Position numbers and translations under genes: made by a program. From positions 759,821,603 to 759,885,602 of the forward strand of contig CM060922.1 of assembly GCA_030737875.1 (NCBI GenBank): a DNA stretch of 64,000 nt, written 5' to 3'. The DNA comes from Allium sativum. Taxonomy: Eukaryota; Streptophyta; Magnoliopsida; Asparagales; Amaryllidaceae. The notes beneath the pieces are model-generated. The model was not told where the DNA came from and searched no databases. It saw nothing but the letters and a program-made list of their open reading frames with translations. This document shows, in pieces, positions 10,604 to 23,634 of the stretch (positions within the stretch are counted from its first letter, which is position 1; each line of letters starts with the position of its first letter).

Positions 10604-13600
10604 CTAATCAGAGATGTCCACTCTGCACTTGGGATAAGCTTGTTTAATGCTATCTTCTGTCTCCCATGTACAGTCTCTAGGATCTCCGCTCCATTGCACT
10701 TTGACTAAGTGAACCTTCTTGTTCCTCGTAACCTTGGTTTCTTTGCCAATAATTTTCAGTGGCTCTCTTCTCACTGCTTATTTTGGAGTAATATCCAAAT
10801 CATGTTGCGCTGCTTCTTCTACAATCAGATCTGGATCATGCACATGCTTTCGAAGTTGAGAAATATGAAATGCATCATGTACTCCTGGCAACTAGTCTGG
10901 TAATTGAACCCTTTTCAAGTATAGGAAATGGACCAATAAATCTAGGTGCCAACTTCCCTGGTTTCCCAAATCGGACTACTCCTCTCATCAGAGAAACTCT
11001 CAAATATACATAATCACCAACAAAAAAAATCCAAATCTCTTCTCCTAGAATCTGCATAACTCTTCTGTCGGCTCTGAGCTGTTTGCAGTCGCTTCTTGAT
11101 GAAATCGACTTTATCCGAAGCTTCTCGAATCATGCCGGGACCCAATACTAGTCAATTGCCTGGTTCTACCCAACATGCGGGAGATCTACATGGTCTACCA
11201 TAAAATGCTTCGAATGGTGATATTTTTAATCTCGGTTGGTAGCTGTTATTATATGAAAACTCAGCCAAATGTAAGTGAACTTCCCACGATCCGCCAAAAT
11301 CGAGAATACATGCCCGCAACAAGTCTTCTAGTATACGATTCACCCTCTCAGTTTGGCCATCTGTTTGAGGATGATATGCGGTGCTCAGATTTAACTTTGT
11401 TCCCAACTCTTCTCGGAATGCTTCCCAGAATTTACTAGCGAATATTGGATCACGATCACTAACAACATTACTGGGAACTCCATGCAGTGTAACGATTTCT
11501 TTAAAATAAATTTGCGTCAGACTTTGAGCCGTTCTAGTTGATTTAACAGGAATAAAATGGGCGGTCTTCGTGAAACAATCTACGATCACCCATATGCTGT
11601 CATTTCCTCTCTTGGTTTTGGGCAAACCATCTATAAAATCCATGGAAATTTGATCCCATTTCCAATCTAGAACCTCCAATGGTTGCAACAATCCGGCAAG
11701 TTTCTGTTGATCGCTCTTGACCTGTTGGCAAGTAGAGCACCTGCTAACATATATAGATGTCTCTTTTCAACAACTTCCACCAGAATGTTCGCTTGAGGTC
11801 ATTACACACCTTACACACACTAGGATGGATACTGAGCTTAGATTTGTGACATTCATATAGTACCTCTCTTCTGAGTTCTGGAACTTATGGAACACAAATT
11901 TGCCCTTACAACCTCAGAACTCCTTTACTATCCAGCTGAAAATCTGAAGCTTTACCTTCTTGAATTCGCTGGCTTATTCTTTGAATAAATTCATCGTCTT
12001 TTTGGAGAATAGAGATCTTGTCAATCAATGAAGGCGTGATGATAAGACTGGCGATGATTACATTCTTTTTGATAAGCGCATCAGCCACAACATTGGATTT
12101 TCCCAGAGTATACAAAATATCTAGATCGTACGCTGCAAGAAATTCTAGCCAACGCTGCTGCCTCAAATACAAATCCTTCCGGGTGAACAAATACTTGAAT
12201 GACTTATGATCGGTGAATAATTCGAACTTCTCACCCAATACATAGTGCCTCCATATTTTTAAAGCAAAAACGATGGCTAACAACTCAAGATCATGAGTAG
12301 CATATCTCTTCTCATGCGGCTTCAACTGACGGCTAGCATAAGCAACTACTTGGCCTCTTTACATCAACACCGCACCTACTCCTTCAAGCGAAGCATATGT
12401 ATAGACCGTCAAATCTTGATTTCCGTCAATAATAGTCAACACTGGAGCAGTAGTCAACCTTAATTTCAGCTCTTGGAAAATCGCCTCACATTCTGGAGTC
12501 CAATTATATCTTGTGTGCTTCTTTGGAAGCTTTGTTAATGTCTAGGTAGCATCGAAAAATCTTTAACGAATTTCCAATAATAACTAGCCAATCTTAGAAA
12601 AATTCGGATTTATGTGGGTGTAGTAGGCTGCTTCCAATCTTGAATAGCTGTAATTTTGCTTGGATCCACCGAGATTCCTTCCTTTGATACTACGTGACCA
12701 AGAAACCTCACTTCTTCTTGCCAGAATATGCATTTAGAAAATTTGGCTTCTAAGACGTTCTTTCTCAGAATCTCCAATACTTGTTCTAAATGTTTAGCAT
12801 GCTCGCTAGTCGACTTAGAGAAGATTAAAATATCATCAGTGAAAGCCAGCACAAATTTATTCAAGACTTCGCGAAATACTCTGTTCATTAGATCGACAAA
12901 ATAAGCTGCAGCGTTACATATGCCGAACGACATTACTAACCACTCATAAAATATGTCTGGACCTCTGAAAGCTATCAAATGAACACATTCTTCGAAAATT
13001 CTCAATTGATGGACTGTAGCCAGGTCCATTCTCGAAAACACTTGCGCTCCATTTAAACGATCCAATAGATCATCAATACAGGGTAATGGATATTTATTCT
13101 TGAGCGTCTCCTTATTGAGGTCTCGGTAATCAACACATAATCTAAGAGTATCGTATGACTTTGGAACAAACACTACTGCTGCACCCCAACACGAGAAGCT
13201 AGATCTGATTAGACCCTTCCATAGCAATTGTTGAGTTTGATCGCCTAATTCTTCTTTCTCTTTCAATGTAATTCTCCGAATAGCATGCACAACTGGCCTT
13301 GCATTCAGAATTAAATCGATCTTGAGGTCAATTTCTCTTCGCGGAGGTAAGCTGTCAACTTCTTCGAACACATCCGCATAATCTCTGACTACTGGAGTTT
13401 TCTCAATAGAAGTAGAAGTAACTTCTAGAGCATACCAAAATGCTTTCCTATCTATTTCTGAGTTGTGGCATGGTATAGAAATAATATCTCCAAATTTTGT
13501 CTTAATTTTAACTACCCTTTCCGCACAGTGCACCTCAGCCTTATACTTCGTCAACCAATCCAGTCCAAGTATAATATTGAATTCGGAAAAATTCATGACG

Positions 13601-14838
13601 ATCAAATTAAAAGGAAACCGGAAATAGGAATAAGAAACAGGCACTCTACAATATAAACCAAGAACAAGAGAACCTCCTATCGGATTATGAACACTAATCG
13701 ATTCTTTAAGATTTCATGGATTTAACTTTAACTTTTTAACCGTGTTACTAGAAATGAAACTTCGTGATGCACCAGTGTCAAACAATACTGTAACAGGATT
13801 ATTTTTAATAGTAAGGGTACCTCCCAAAACATCGGGTTTGCCTGCTCCCTCGGAAGAAGCTGGCGGATCCGCCCCGTCATACACATGGGCCACTTTCGAA
13901 CTTTTGAGCAATGGACAGTTCCTCCTAACATGCCCCGTCTTATGGCAGTTGTAGCACTCATTAGAATTGAGAGGATTCTGACTTGAGCCTGATTGATTTG
14001 TCTTCTGTCGCTTTGGAGCATTTCACTCATTAGTCCAATGTACGAGCTGGTCACAATTGAAGCATTTGCCCTTTGGCTTTCTGTTTGCTTGAGGCTTTGC
14101 TGCTGATGTGTTGCTTGCCTCGGGCTGCTTACCAGAAGATTTCCGTTTGTTGTTGGATTGATTCTTGTCACGGTCTTTGTGAAAGTTCATCTTGTCCAAA
14201 CTTTCATATCTGCATGCCATCTCAACTATCTTGGTGAATGGAAGTTCAATGTTCCCAGTCGTTAGACTTTGGTACCTACGAAGAAGTCCATGGATAAATC
14301 GCTTGTTCTTCTCAATAGGATCCTGAATAAGCTCGGGTGCATAGCGAGATAATTCGGTGAATTTGTTGAGATACTCATGGATAGTGTGATCTCCTTGCTG
14401 GAGTTTAGCGAACTCGTCATGTAAGCGCTCGACTTCCTATCGAGGGATGAATTTCTTATTGAACAACTCCTTGAATTTACCCCATGTCATGTCTGCCTCA
14501 ATATCGCCTACTGTGATGGCCTCCCACCATATCAGTGCTTCATCCTTCAACAACCAGGATGCCATGAACCTCTTCCTATGATCTTCTAGCTCTGGGCCTA
14601 TGAAGATTTGTTCGCATGTCTTCAACCAAGCTTGGGCTACAACCACTGTACCATTGCCAGAGAATGGCAGGCCACCTAGATTCCTATACTTCTTAGCCAC
14701 CCTATCAAGATCAAACAGTTGCGGGGGTGGTTGTTGTGGCACTACAGCCTCAAGATTGGGCTGATTCGGAGCAACGGGGATATCACCCCTTCCTTGGCCT
14801 CTACCTCCTCTACCTCCAGCTCTACCTCTAGTACTCAT
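10604..14838 (-). pseudogene. R3 gag-pol pseudogene (Ty3/gypsy chromovirus)
   Basis: The start MSTRGRAGG at 14838 and the end DISD-stop at 10604 span 4,235 bp, nearly the same as the intact G2 gene (4,239 bp), so almost the whole polyprotein is represented. Visible parts in order are Gag with a Gly/Arg-rich N-terminus, a zinc knuckle (CYNCHKTGHVRRNC near 13950), protease (DTGAS near 13790), reverse transcriptase (catalytic box changed to FTDD near 12840), RNase H (11906-12325), integrase core with [12 protein letters not shown] (11152-11691), a GPF module and a chromodomain-like end. It is dead: there are in-frame stops near 14437, 14023, 13714, 12610 and 11152, and frameshifts before and after the RNase H part and again after 11152. 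In RNase H the last catalytic motif reads ADALIKK instead of ADALSRK. Confidence 0.9.
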
Positions 14839-14849
14839 CTCAGTCAGTT

Positions 14850-14851
14850 CT
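14850..14851 (-). promoter_or_regulatory. Putative splice acceptor upstream of R3 gag
   Basis: On the minus strand a pyrimidine-rich run, actcttttcttgcttgtatAG, ends 11 bases before the gag ATG. The homologous place in G2 has ccatttgcAG ending 12 bases before its ATG. The AG is kept although the bases around it have diverged. Splicing is inferred. Confidence 0.35.
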
Positions 14852-15085
14852 ATACAAGCAAGAAAAGAGTCAGGCCAACAGAAATGATAATTTTAAGGAA
14901 TGGTAAAAGAAGAAGGACAAAGGAAAAACAATGATGTACGGATCAAATTATTATGCTATTCTGCTGTGCTCATTCTAGGACATTACTAGTCCTATCTCTA
15001 ATGAGATACTTGCCTTAGAATACTACTGATTCTATTTCTGATGAGTTGTTTAATGTGTTTAATTTCAGAACTAAGATTAACCAAA

Positions 15086-15097
15086 GCTCTGATACCA
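15086..15097 (-). other. Primer-binding site of R3 (initiator tRNA-Met)
   Basis: On the minus strand it reads TGGTATCAGAGC, an exact 12-base match to the plant initiator tRNA-Met 3' end, two bases after the LTR end at 15100. Confidence 0.9.
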
Positions 15098-15099
15098 AC

Positions 15100-15416
15100 T
15101 GTGAAAACCCCAAACCCCATGCCACGGAAGCAAGGATAATCATTGGAATAAAACACATTAATCAACATTAGCAGATTACAGATAATAGCATAAACATGAA
15201 ATAGAATAATTTACATCAATATGACAGCGGAATCATAGAATGTAATAAACATCATCATAAGAGTGGAGCAGTTATAGGATACAACTTAGTGCATGAAGGA
15301 AATGATCAGTCTACATTGCGATCAGCGGTACACATACATCAGATAGTATATAATAGAAATAATTAGTCTACATCGCGATCAGCTGTACATATACATATGA
15401 TAATATAGGCGGTAAT
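15100..15416 (-). repeat. R3 5' LTR remnant (3' end only)
   Basis: The last 317 bp of the R3 5' LTR, ending gggttttcaca on the minus strand. It resembles the end of the G2 LTR (attccaatgattatccttgc against attccaaaagataaccttgt). It is cut at 15416 by insertion of C1; the rest should lie beyond the right edge of the window, after C1. Within it a 57-bp segment is tandemly duplicated (agtctacattgcgatcagc at 15308 and a close copy at 15365). Confidence 0.75.
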
Positions 15417-17957
15417 TGTTGTATATAACGGTGTTGTATACACAATTATATGATTTTTGTTTGATGATAACAACCAAATATATATTAATATAAATGTGTT
15501 TGTTTTTGTATTGTTCTATATATACATCACAGACAGGAATATAATATTTATATTTAAAAAAAATACGACTGTACAGACATTCATACCGTATTTTATTTAA
15601 ATATAAATATTATATTTCAAACATTTAAACAGTAAAACTATTTGTAACTCCACTATTTAAACATTCACTGATTATTGTACATGTAAATAAACTGAATGAA
15701 ATAAATAAGTTTGTTTGATAGCAATAAAATAATATTTTATTTCAATCAAACTTGTTTATTACATACAAACAGTACAATATCTTTCATATACACAGCTCCT
15801 TTACTACATAATCACTATAACACTCGTACAGTCACTCTGTCATATATACATACATTTTCACTTTCATATACAGACACATTTACTGACACTGCTTCATTCA
15901 CTGTCTTCAGTCTTCACAGCATCTTCATTGTCAGTGCAGTCATCATCTTCATACCTGTCATATACAGAAACACACACATAGTATATGGAACAGAAATAAT
16001 TTCATACTCTAGCAAATATTATTTTATTTTTAAAATTTTATTTGCCTCAGTTTTCTGGTGTGTTTCTCATCATTTTGCATGACTTTATCTGATTCATCTG
16101 TGTCTAGGCAGACAGTTTGTATATGTACAGGGACAGGAAATTTTCAGGATGACTGCATATACACACGTGTGCATTGCCGCTCCAATCCATGTGCAACTGA
16201 GGAGTAGCCACATGGACCATCTCGACTCAGTGCACAAATATGGCAACATTCAAGTGCAAGGGTGAAGCTGATCAGCCATGGTCGAGCCATGCAATGGTGC
16301 AATAAGATACAAAGCCAAACTGAAGAAATGTATGAAAGATGAACAAGGTAGTGATAGTTAAAATGGTGCAGCCAGGACATGAACACATCAAGGGTCGAGC
16401 TAGTATGCACTTCAACATAAACTGGTTTGCACAGCTCAAAATGGTCGAGGCATATCAAGACAAACAAATACAAATGTGCAAAATCTACATGAGTGTCACA
16501 ATGATACATGGCCAGAATATACATGGGTCTGCATGGACATTGGAGCAGCACTCAAAAAATATTTTCAGCATGTACAAGGTGATTTACACAGTCTTAAAGA
16601 AAGTGGTCGAGCCACTCAGACATGGAGCAACAATTCCTCAAACTCAAGACAATTGAGCATTAAACATGGTCGAGCAAAGTCACAAGCATACACAGGGACA
16701 ACATAATGCAACATAAAAAACAGTTGTGATCAAGTTTAGGAACAAATGATCGAGTACAAGCCACTTGGCCACAACAAAATGATGTTTGGGGGTGATCATG
16801 GAGCTATTTGAAGTGCATCAGTTTAAAGAAACAACAAGTAAGCAACTAAATGGATGCTGCATCATTCTGGCAGTATATACATGTAAAATCTTATGAGCAG
16901 CTTATAGCATGGTATATAAACACACAAGACAAGTTACAGGTCAAGCCATTGCAAAACTGTTTTGAGAAGTTACAAGAGGATAAGTCATTTATCAAATGTA
17001 TATGCAACAATTTGACACGGCAGGTTAATAAAGCATGGGTCAAGACAACAAGTTGACAAAGCAATATTTTATTCCAGAAAATACTGGTGGACAAATCTTA
17101 AATTCAAAGATTGGCAAGCCCAAAATGTGTTTAAGAAACCATTCAAGAAAATGTCAAGTTTTGGCAAAGTTTTTTTTATTTACTTCTAGAAATTGTGGTG
17201 ATGTTTCCAGATATAGAATCAATTAATATTTTTAAAAGGCCATAAGAAATTCAAAAATCGCAGTGATCATTTTTGGCAAGAGTAATTTTTCCATAATTCA
17301 ATCAAAGAATGATTTATGGAAAGCTTTTATCAGTTGCAGGAAATCACAAATATTTTTTCTTAAATAGACAAATCTCGCAATCATTTTTTTGGCAAGATTT
17401 CTTTCCAGTTTAGGCAACAATCAATCCAGAAAAATTAAATCATGACTGAAAATCATATTGGCAATAAATCAGAATGTCACGCAGCAAATCAATGGTTCAT
17501 GGAAGAGCAAAATATCACGCAAAAACCATGTTTTTTGGCAAGTGTTTGAATTCCAGATTTACAGCATGGAATCAATGTTTTGGCAACAATATATGTCGAC
17601 TATACAGAGCATTCAAAAGAGGTAATTTCATTCAAAAATCAGTCACGCAAGTAAATCAAACCAGCAAAAGGGGCAACACCAAAATTCAGGTCAAGCCATA
17701 TAACGAAATCAGAGTAATTATCGGATCATATAATCCTACATACATCAAAACCTATTCATCACTGGTATCATATATCGAAAACAAAACCCACAATTAAAAA
17801 GAGCAGTAATCGATTAAAATCAGAGGTTACTCGCTTGTTTTTCAATCGAGAGAAAGCCCAAATTGGAGAGGAGCATCAATCGACCAGCATCAACTAAAGT
17901 GAAGCATCAGAGATTCAAAATCTTTCAAGCAATCGATTTGATTTGGGGAAGGTTTCA

Positions 17958-17987
17958 AAAACCCTAGCATTTTTCCACAGAGCCGCC
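17958..17987 (+). promoter_or_regulatory. Telobox-like AAACCCTAG and GCC-box AGCCGCC in the C1 LTR
   Basis: AAACCCTAG at 17958-17966 is followed by AGCCGCC at 17981-17987. The same pair in the same order occurs in the C2 5' LTR (35780 and 35802). In plants AGCCGCC is the core bound by ethylene-response-factor proteins, and AAACCCTA is common near transcription starts. Activity here is inferred. Confidence 0.35.
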
Positions 17988-18481
17988 GCCAATTTATTTT
18001 CACAGAGCAAAGAGGGATCGGGTGAACTCAAATGAAAAGTGGCCGGCCTATTTTTTGAAATGAAAAAGGAAATGACCCTTCCTTTTAACTCCTAGGGTTT
18101 AGATTGTATTATTTTTCTTTTGTTTAAAATTTTGTTGTTTTTAATTTGTTTTGAGTTGTACACCAATCTGAACAGTTTTTTTATAGTCTCTGTAAAATAC
18201 TAGGGGATCCAGTCAGGGTGTTGACTGACAGTTGCCAGAGTCTGTAAAATCTAGGTTACTGGTTACAGGGTTGTAATCAGGGAAAATCTGATCGAGGGGT
18301 TTAGATCAGTCTACGGTTCTGAGCATATGGTTAGAATAGGAGCAGGGATTGCGAGTGTACATGATCTTGTATGCGGGATCTGTTCTGTCACCTAGTAGAC
18401 ACCTTAGGAATGCAACAGTAGGCAGGATTTTGCCGAAGCTGGGTATATCTTATGTCATTTATTTTCTGCATTTCTGTTTCT

Positions 18482-18486
18482 GCTAT
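18482..18486. other. G1 target-site duplication, left copy (gctat)
   Basis: gctat at 18482-18486 directly precedes the G1 start and is repeated at 33032-33036 directly after its end. Confidence 0.95.
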
Positions 18487-19413
18487 TGTAATAACCCGGA
18501 AAATCTGGGCCAGTTTAAAAATTTTATTTTGGCAATTTTAACGAATTTTGCATATTTAAAATAGATTATTTTGAATAATATCAATGAGAAATTTATTTTG
18601 AATATAATTCGAACGTATATATTTAGTCGTTAGAAAATAAATAATTATATATAATTATAAATAGAATTGAAAATGGCGCGGTAGTTCGATAATTCGATTT
18701 CAAACTTCAAATGAATGTACCGGGTGCAAAACAATCCGGATTTTAGTGAAACCAAAAACAATAGGATCTAATTGATAATATCTTTCCAACGAATCCGAAA
18801 AATCAAGATTTCATAGCGGGGATAAAAAGATATGTCCAGTTGAAAATTCTGAATAGTCGCTATGGAATTCAGGCCCTTAAAAATGGAAATTTTGCAAATG
18901 ACCTCGGATTTCGACGAAACCAGTTTTGTTGGGTCCGTGATGTTAAATTATTGCTAGGTTTCAAATTTCATAATTTTTCGAATCAATATGTGAGCGTGGA
19001 AAAGGAAAACGCATTTGACCAGTTTCAGTTGATTTTAATCGACTGGAAAATGGCCATTTTTCAAACGGTCTCAGAATTCGACGAAATTAGTTTTGTTGGG
19101 ACCGTATCGTCAATACGAAACTAGAAAATATTTTTCGAGAATTTTTAGATTTAGTATGTGACCCCGGTAATTTGAAATGTACGTTTAAAATTCAATATAG
19201 TGATTTAAATGTAAATTTAACGGAAACTGATTGTAACAGCCGAATCAGCCTAAGATACATATCCCATTGTGTTCGGAATGGGGGTAATTAGCTATGGACG
19301 ACAGGCGGTGGGCCTCGTTCCGAGGTCGTATGTAAAAGTCAACTTTTTGAAAATAAATTAAAGAAATAAATAAAAAATTAAATCCCTCTCTCCTCACCCT
19401 CTCTATTTTCTGC

Positions 19414-19740
19414 CCCCCCCCCCCAAATCATTTAATCTACTTTAACAGAAGAAAAAAAATGGCGACAGGCGATGGACGCGCCCCCCCAATCGATCATCGC
19501 GCCGCCACACCCTCCCCCTAAACCACCGCGACACCCTCCAAACCCCCCCCTCGATCGATGCATCGCAGAACCCCCCTCCCCCCCCCCGTCGCCAATCGAG
19601 CCTCGCGCGACCCCCCTCCGTTTCCAGCTCTCCTCCTTCTCCTCCCCTCTTCCAATTTAGCCGCACCACCCACGAACCCCCCCTCGAACGACCTCAGGCG
19701 TAGCGCCGTTTCCCCCCCCCCCCCCCCATTTTGTCTCCGA
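19414..19740 (+). other. C-rich island of the G1 5' LTR
   Basis: Many poly-C runs are separated by phrases such as tcgatcatcgcgccgcc, between AT-rich flanks. The copy in the 3' LTR (27206-27530) differs by several poly-C length changes and a short deletion, so no protein frame is kept. It starts about 0.93 kb from the LTR start. Confidence 0.8.
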
Positions 19741-19767
19741 CGAGTAACACCCTGTACAGCGAGGAAG

Positions 19768-19773
19768 GTAATC
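19768..19773 (+). promoter_or_regulatory. Putative splice donor after the G1 C-rich island
   Basis: gaggaag|GTAATC follows the island directly. It is preserved in the 3' LTR at 27556. See the matching sites in R1, R2 and G2. Confidence 0.35.
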
Positions 19774-20124
19774 AATTTATTTAAATTACTTAGTTATTAA
19801 TTTAATTGGTTTAGTTAGCGAGGTTAAGATCTGATTTTAAAGTTATATAAATTAGTTGAAAAAAATATGATTTTTATATTTTTAAAGTATTAAAAATATA
19901 ATCTTTACTATATAGAAGTGGTAGAAATATGATTTTTGTTTATGTAGAGAATTAGAAATATCATCTATATATGTGTAGAAAAATAAAAATGTGATTTTTA
20001 TAATGATATTTTTGAAAAGGCGAAATCTTTATTTTTGAAAAGGCGAAATCTTTATATGAAGAATGGCATGATAAAAATATAATCTTTACTATATGAACAT
20101 CGATGTGAAAATATAATTTTTATC

Positions 20125-20300
20125 TATATAGTAGCGGTATAAAAATTCGATTTTTATATATTGAATAGCATAATAAAAATTCGATTTTTATATATTGAAT
20201 AGCATAATAAAAATTCGATTTTTATATATTGAATAGCGAAGTAAAAATTCGATTTTTATATATTGAATAGCGAAGTGAAAATTCGATTTTTAAATGTATG
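20125..20300. repeat. 34-bp tandem array (gaatagcataataaaaattc...)
   Basis: gaatagc recurs at 20163 and 20197, a 34-bp period, for about four to five units each containing gatttttatatatt. A matching array is in the 3' LTR near 27925-28085. Confidence 0.85.
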
Positions 20301-21283
20301 AAGCGATTATAAAAATATGATTTTTAAATTGAAAGTGAACAAATAAAAATGTGATTTTTATTTTAAAGACATCAAAATATAAAAATGTGTGATTTTTATA
20401 TATGTAGTGAATACGGGAAACGAAGGTGACAAAGATGCGATAACAATGAAGATCTCTATCAAAAGAAGAGTCGTGCAGTTGGATAGCTATCGGTGAGAAT
20501 TTCTCACCTTTCAATTTCTGTTTCTAGTTATATATATATACTAGGATGTAGACGGTGTTTAGTAGCACCCGACACAATCGTCCACAGACCATGGACTTGT
20601 TTGTTTGATTGCAAAAATTAGTTAGATTATTTGATTGAATTGAATTGTTTGGTGAAATGAATGGATTTGATTGATGTGTGAATGGCGTGGGCCTTCACTA
20701 GACCGGGGATAAGGCTAGGCCTTGTCCCGTTTCTAGTATCGTGCCGTTATGCCGCCGAAATTTTCTAAAATAAGTTAGAAAATAAAAATATCATTTTATT
20801 TAAAGAATGAACTGAATAGAAATTCATATGTTAAAATAAAATGTTTTATCGTTAAAAATATAATTTTTAACGTGAATATGAATATAGTGAATGTGAATAA
20901 ATAAATATTCATTTACAAACCGAACGGTTTGTTTATGTACACCGATTTGACTGACATTGATTGGGACGATAAATTTTACACATCGCCCAACTACACGAAT
21001 AAAATTTGTGTTTGATTGTTTGAAACTCCACACGGGTGTTGGGATGAAATATGAAGTTCACTCATCCTGATTTATTAAATATGTCGATCGATTGATTGAC
21101 AGGATGTTATAAGCGTTAGATATCTATATTTGATGCTTATACAGTGTAGTGCACTTTGGTTGATGGTTGATTATTTTCAATGCTATTATGTACGTGTGAT
21201 GTATGAAAAGTCCATATAATTAACATTATATGGTGATTGATTGGGCCTCATTCCAATTTAGAAAATAAAGAATATTATAATAT

Positions 21284-21662
21284 AAAGGTTCATGTGTTGA
21301 CTGTACTCATCCATTGAGATTAGTCATGTGTTGAACAAAATATTTTAATAATAAAATTTACATCTTTATCAATATAAAATAAAGGTTCATGTGTTGACTG
21401 TACTCATCCGTTGAGATTAGTCATGTGTTGAACGAAATATTTTAATAATAAAATTTACATCTTTATCAATATAAAATAAAGGTTCATGTGTTGACTATAC
21501 TCATCCGTTGAGATTAGTCATGTGTTGAACGAAATATTTTAACAATAAAATTTATATCTTTATCACTATAAAATAAAGGTTCATGTGTTGACCGTACTCA
21601 TCCGTTGAGATTAGTCATGTGTTGAACAAAATATTTTAATAATAAAATTTACATCTTTATCA
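21284..21662. repeat. 97-bp tandem array, four copies
   Basis: aaaggttcatgtgttga starts at 21284, 21381, 21478 and 21575, an exact 97-bp period. Each unit has catgtgttgaac and ttagtcatgtgtt phrases. The 3' LTR holds the same four-copy array at 29072-29450. The units are adjacent, not separated by unique spacers. Confidence 0.92.
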
Positions 21663-22019
21663 TATATAGAATTAGAAATCAACTGGAAAATAAATGAGAT
21701 GAGTGGTCTCCTGGATATTAATCTGATGTTGGTTTCGGCCTTCGGGGTTAATATTCAGGAAATCGTTCTCTCACTAAATTACGGTTGGAGTCTGATTCAA
21801 TATCAAACGATAGATACCTTAATTTTTATAAAATATATTAAACAACAAAAATAGTCACACGTGGACAATACTCATTCGTTGAGATTAGTCGTGTGTGGAC
21901 AAAAATAAATATTCATTTGTTGAATAGAATATTTGAAAATAGAAATATATGAAGCCGTGTTGGTTAGATTGACGCCATTTTTACGTGAACGATATTTATA
22001 TCGATTTTATTCATTTTAA

Positions 22020-22560
22020 AATGAATATTGAAAAGTAATTTCGAAATCGAATATTTTGAAATGAAATTTGAATCAAATTGAATAGAAAACGAATTCGAAT
22101 TGAATATATAACGAATTGAATTCGAATTGAATATAAAACGAATTTGATTTCAATTGAATATGTAATGAATTTGATTCAAATAGAAAACGGAAATGAATGG
22201 AATATAAAACGATTTCGATTTCGAAATGAATTGAATATAAAATGATTTCGAAATAAATTGAATAGGAAACAAATTGAATTCAAATGGAATAGAAAACGAA
22301 TTTGATTTAAATTAATTAGAAACGAATTTGATTTAAGTCGAATAGAAAACCAATTTGAATTGAATCGAATAGAAAACCAATTGAATTGAATCGAAAACGA
22401 ATTCAAATTGAATTGAAAGCGAATTGAAATGAATTCAAATTGAATTGAAATTTGAATTGAATATAAATGAATTTTAAAACGAATTTATAAGGAAAAATTC
22501 AATTTTGATTTGAATTGAAATGGAAGTTGAGATTGTTTTGAAACGAAATTAAAACGATTT
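22020..22560. repeat. Degenerate GAATT-rich repeat
   Basis: Irregular copies of gaattgaatagaaaacgaatttgattt fill about 0.5 kb. The antisense frame at 22176-22406 is Asn/Ser/Phe-rich low complexity and not a gene. Confidence 0.7.
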
Positions 22561-23634
22561 ATAAAATTCGTTTTAAATAGAAATCGACGAAATATATATT
22601 ATATATATTATATAATGGCCTGAATAGAACGCGCCGCGCCGCGGCAGTTCGTGAATTTCGACCATTTATTTCAAACGGGCATTACGGGAGATCCGACCGT
22701 CGGATTCTCCTAAAACCGGAACCGTTGGGTTCGTATCGAAAAGAGCTTTCTAACGAATATTAGAAATTTAAAAATCTAACGGTTGGATTTGGATATACGT
22801 CCAAATCAAATTTGAAAAAGGTCGCTATAAGTGCAGTTCGATGGCCATTGTTGGAAATCGACTGTACGGGCCTTGATAAAATTATTAAAATTATTAAAAA
22901 TAGTAATAAATTGTGTAAAATCATAAGAAATGATTTAAGAGAAGTTGGGATGAAAAACTCCATATTTGAAAAGATAAAAATAGATTTTTATCGAAACGAA
23001 CTAGTTTTGAACTAAATTTAAAACCCAATTTTTTTTAAATAAATAAATTGGATTTAAAAAGGGGGTTTTAAATAATCGGAATTTCTAATATATTTGATTG
23101 GATTTGAAATGGGTTTATCGTGAACTGTGTTTTAAATAACACCTAGTTCTTTAACCCAGTAAAAGGAGTTTTAATGAATCTGTAATTAGATTGAAATGTG
23201 AATCTATAATCTAAATTATCAAATTTAGAAATGAGCGAGAATGGAGTATCGCCAGTTTTGCTCCAAAGCGATAGTTAAATCTTTAATTAGATTTGAACGG
23301 GAAATGGTAATTAATTTTACCGATAACACCCCGGTGTTAGATATGGAGTATTACCAGTTTTGCTTCATGGGATGAATAGGTTGGGATTGGGAAATAATAT
23401 AAATAATTACTTCGGTGTGGTTCGTTAATCCCGACTAGTTTGGAAAACCATAATTTGGTTTGAAATGACATCCAAAGGAAGATTAAAGGATAAATTTCAA
23501 AGAATTTATCTTGGATAAAATTAATGGGAACCTTTCCCTAAGAATATTCTGAACGGGAATGAGGCGTATGTTGTGTTTGTGTAACATTTGTTTTTAATAT
23601 ACGCGGGTTGTTCGGGAAGGCCGGGTTTATACCC

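Larger units (their letters stand above)
10513..15416 (-). mobile_element. R3: decayed Ty3/gypsy element, minus strand
   Basis: In minus-strand order the element has an LTR end remnant (15416-15100), a PBS, a gag-pol pseudogene (14838-10604), then a 3' tail ending cgaaaagttttaag at 10513 and an LTR start at 10512. Gag-pol and leader are closest in this window to G2 (same gagctttggttaa leader and the same domain order), so both belong to the chromovirus part of Ty3/gypsy. The purine-rich tgggggagat that precedes the 3' LTR in G1 and G2 is missing. The 5' LTR end (ggggttttcaca) does not match the far end of the 4743-10512 LTR, so R3 is not a simple element with two matching LTRs. Confidence 0.75.
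15417..18486 (+). repeat. C1 5' LTR, first part (3,070 bp)
   Basis: It begins TGTTGTATATAACGG and aligns with the C2 LTR at both ends: cagttttctggtgtgtt near 16050, and gtaaaatctaggttactggt, ggttagaataggagcaggg and gccgaagctgggtatatctt near 18250-18460. The middle is more diverged, with several gtcgagc phrases. It is broken at 18486 by G1. Open frames at 15711-16082, 16144-16551 and 17474-17797 have no counterpart in the C2 LTRs, so I treat them as chance. A telobox-like AAACCCTAG (17958) and a GCC-box AGCCGCC (17981) sit near its 3' part. Confidence 0.9.

Noticed and set aside
11175..11438. Plus-strand frame over the R3 integrase region
   Set aside because: It is the shadow of the integrase pseudogene on the minus strand.
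16144..17797. Several frames of 60-135 codons in the C1 LTR
   Set aside because: No signature, biased composition, not conserved with the C2 LTRs, and on both strands of the same DNA.
19472..19800. Proline-rich and glycine-rich frames across the C-rich island of G1
   Set aside because: Poly-C lengths differ between the two nearly identical LTRs and shift the frames; a coding sequence would not tolerate this.
21284..21662. Regularly spaced direct repeats resembling a CRISPR array
   Set aside because: The 97-bp units are adjacent copies without unique spacers, inside a plant LTR, with no cas genes.
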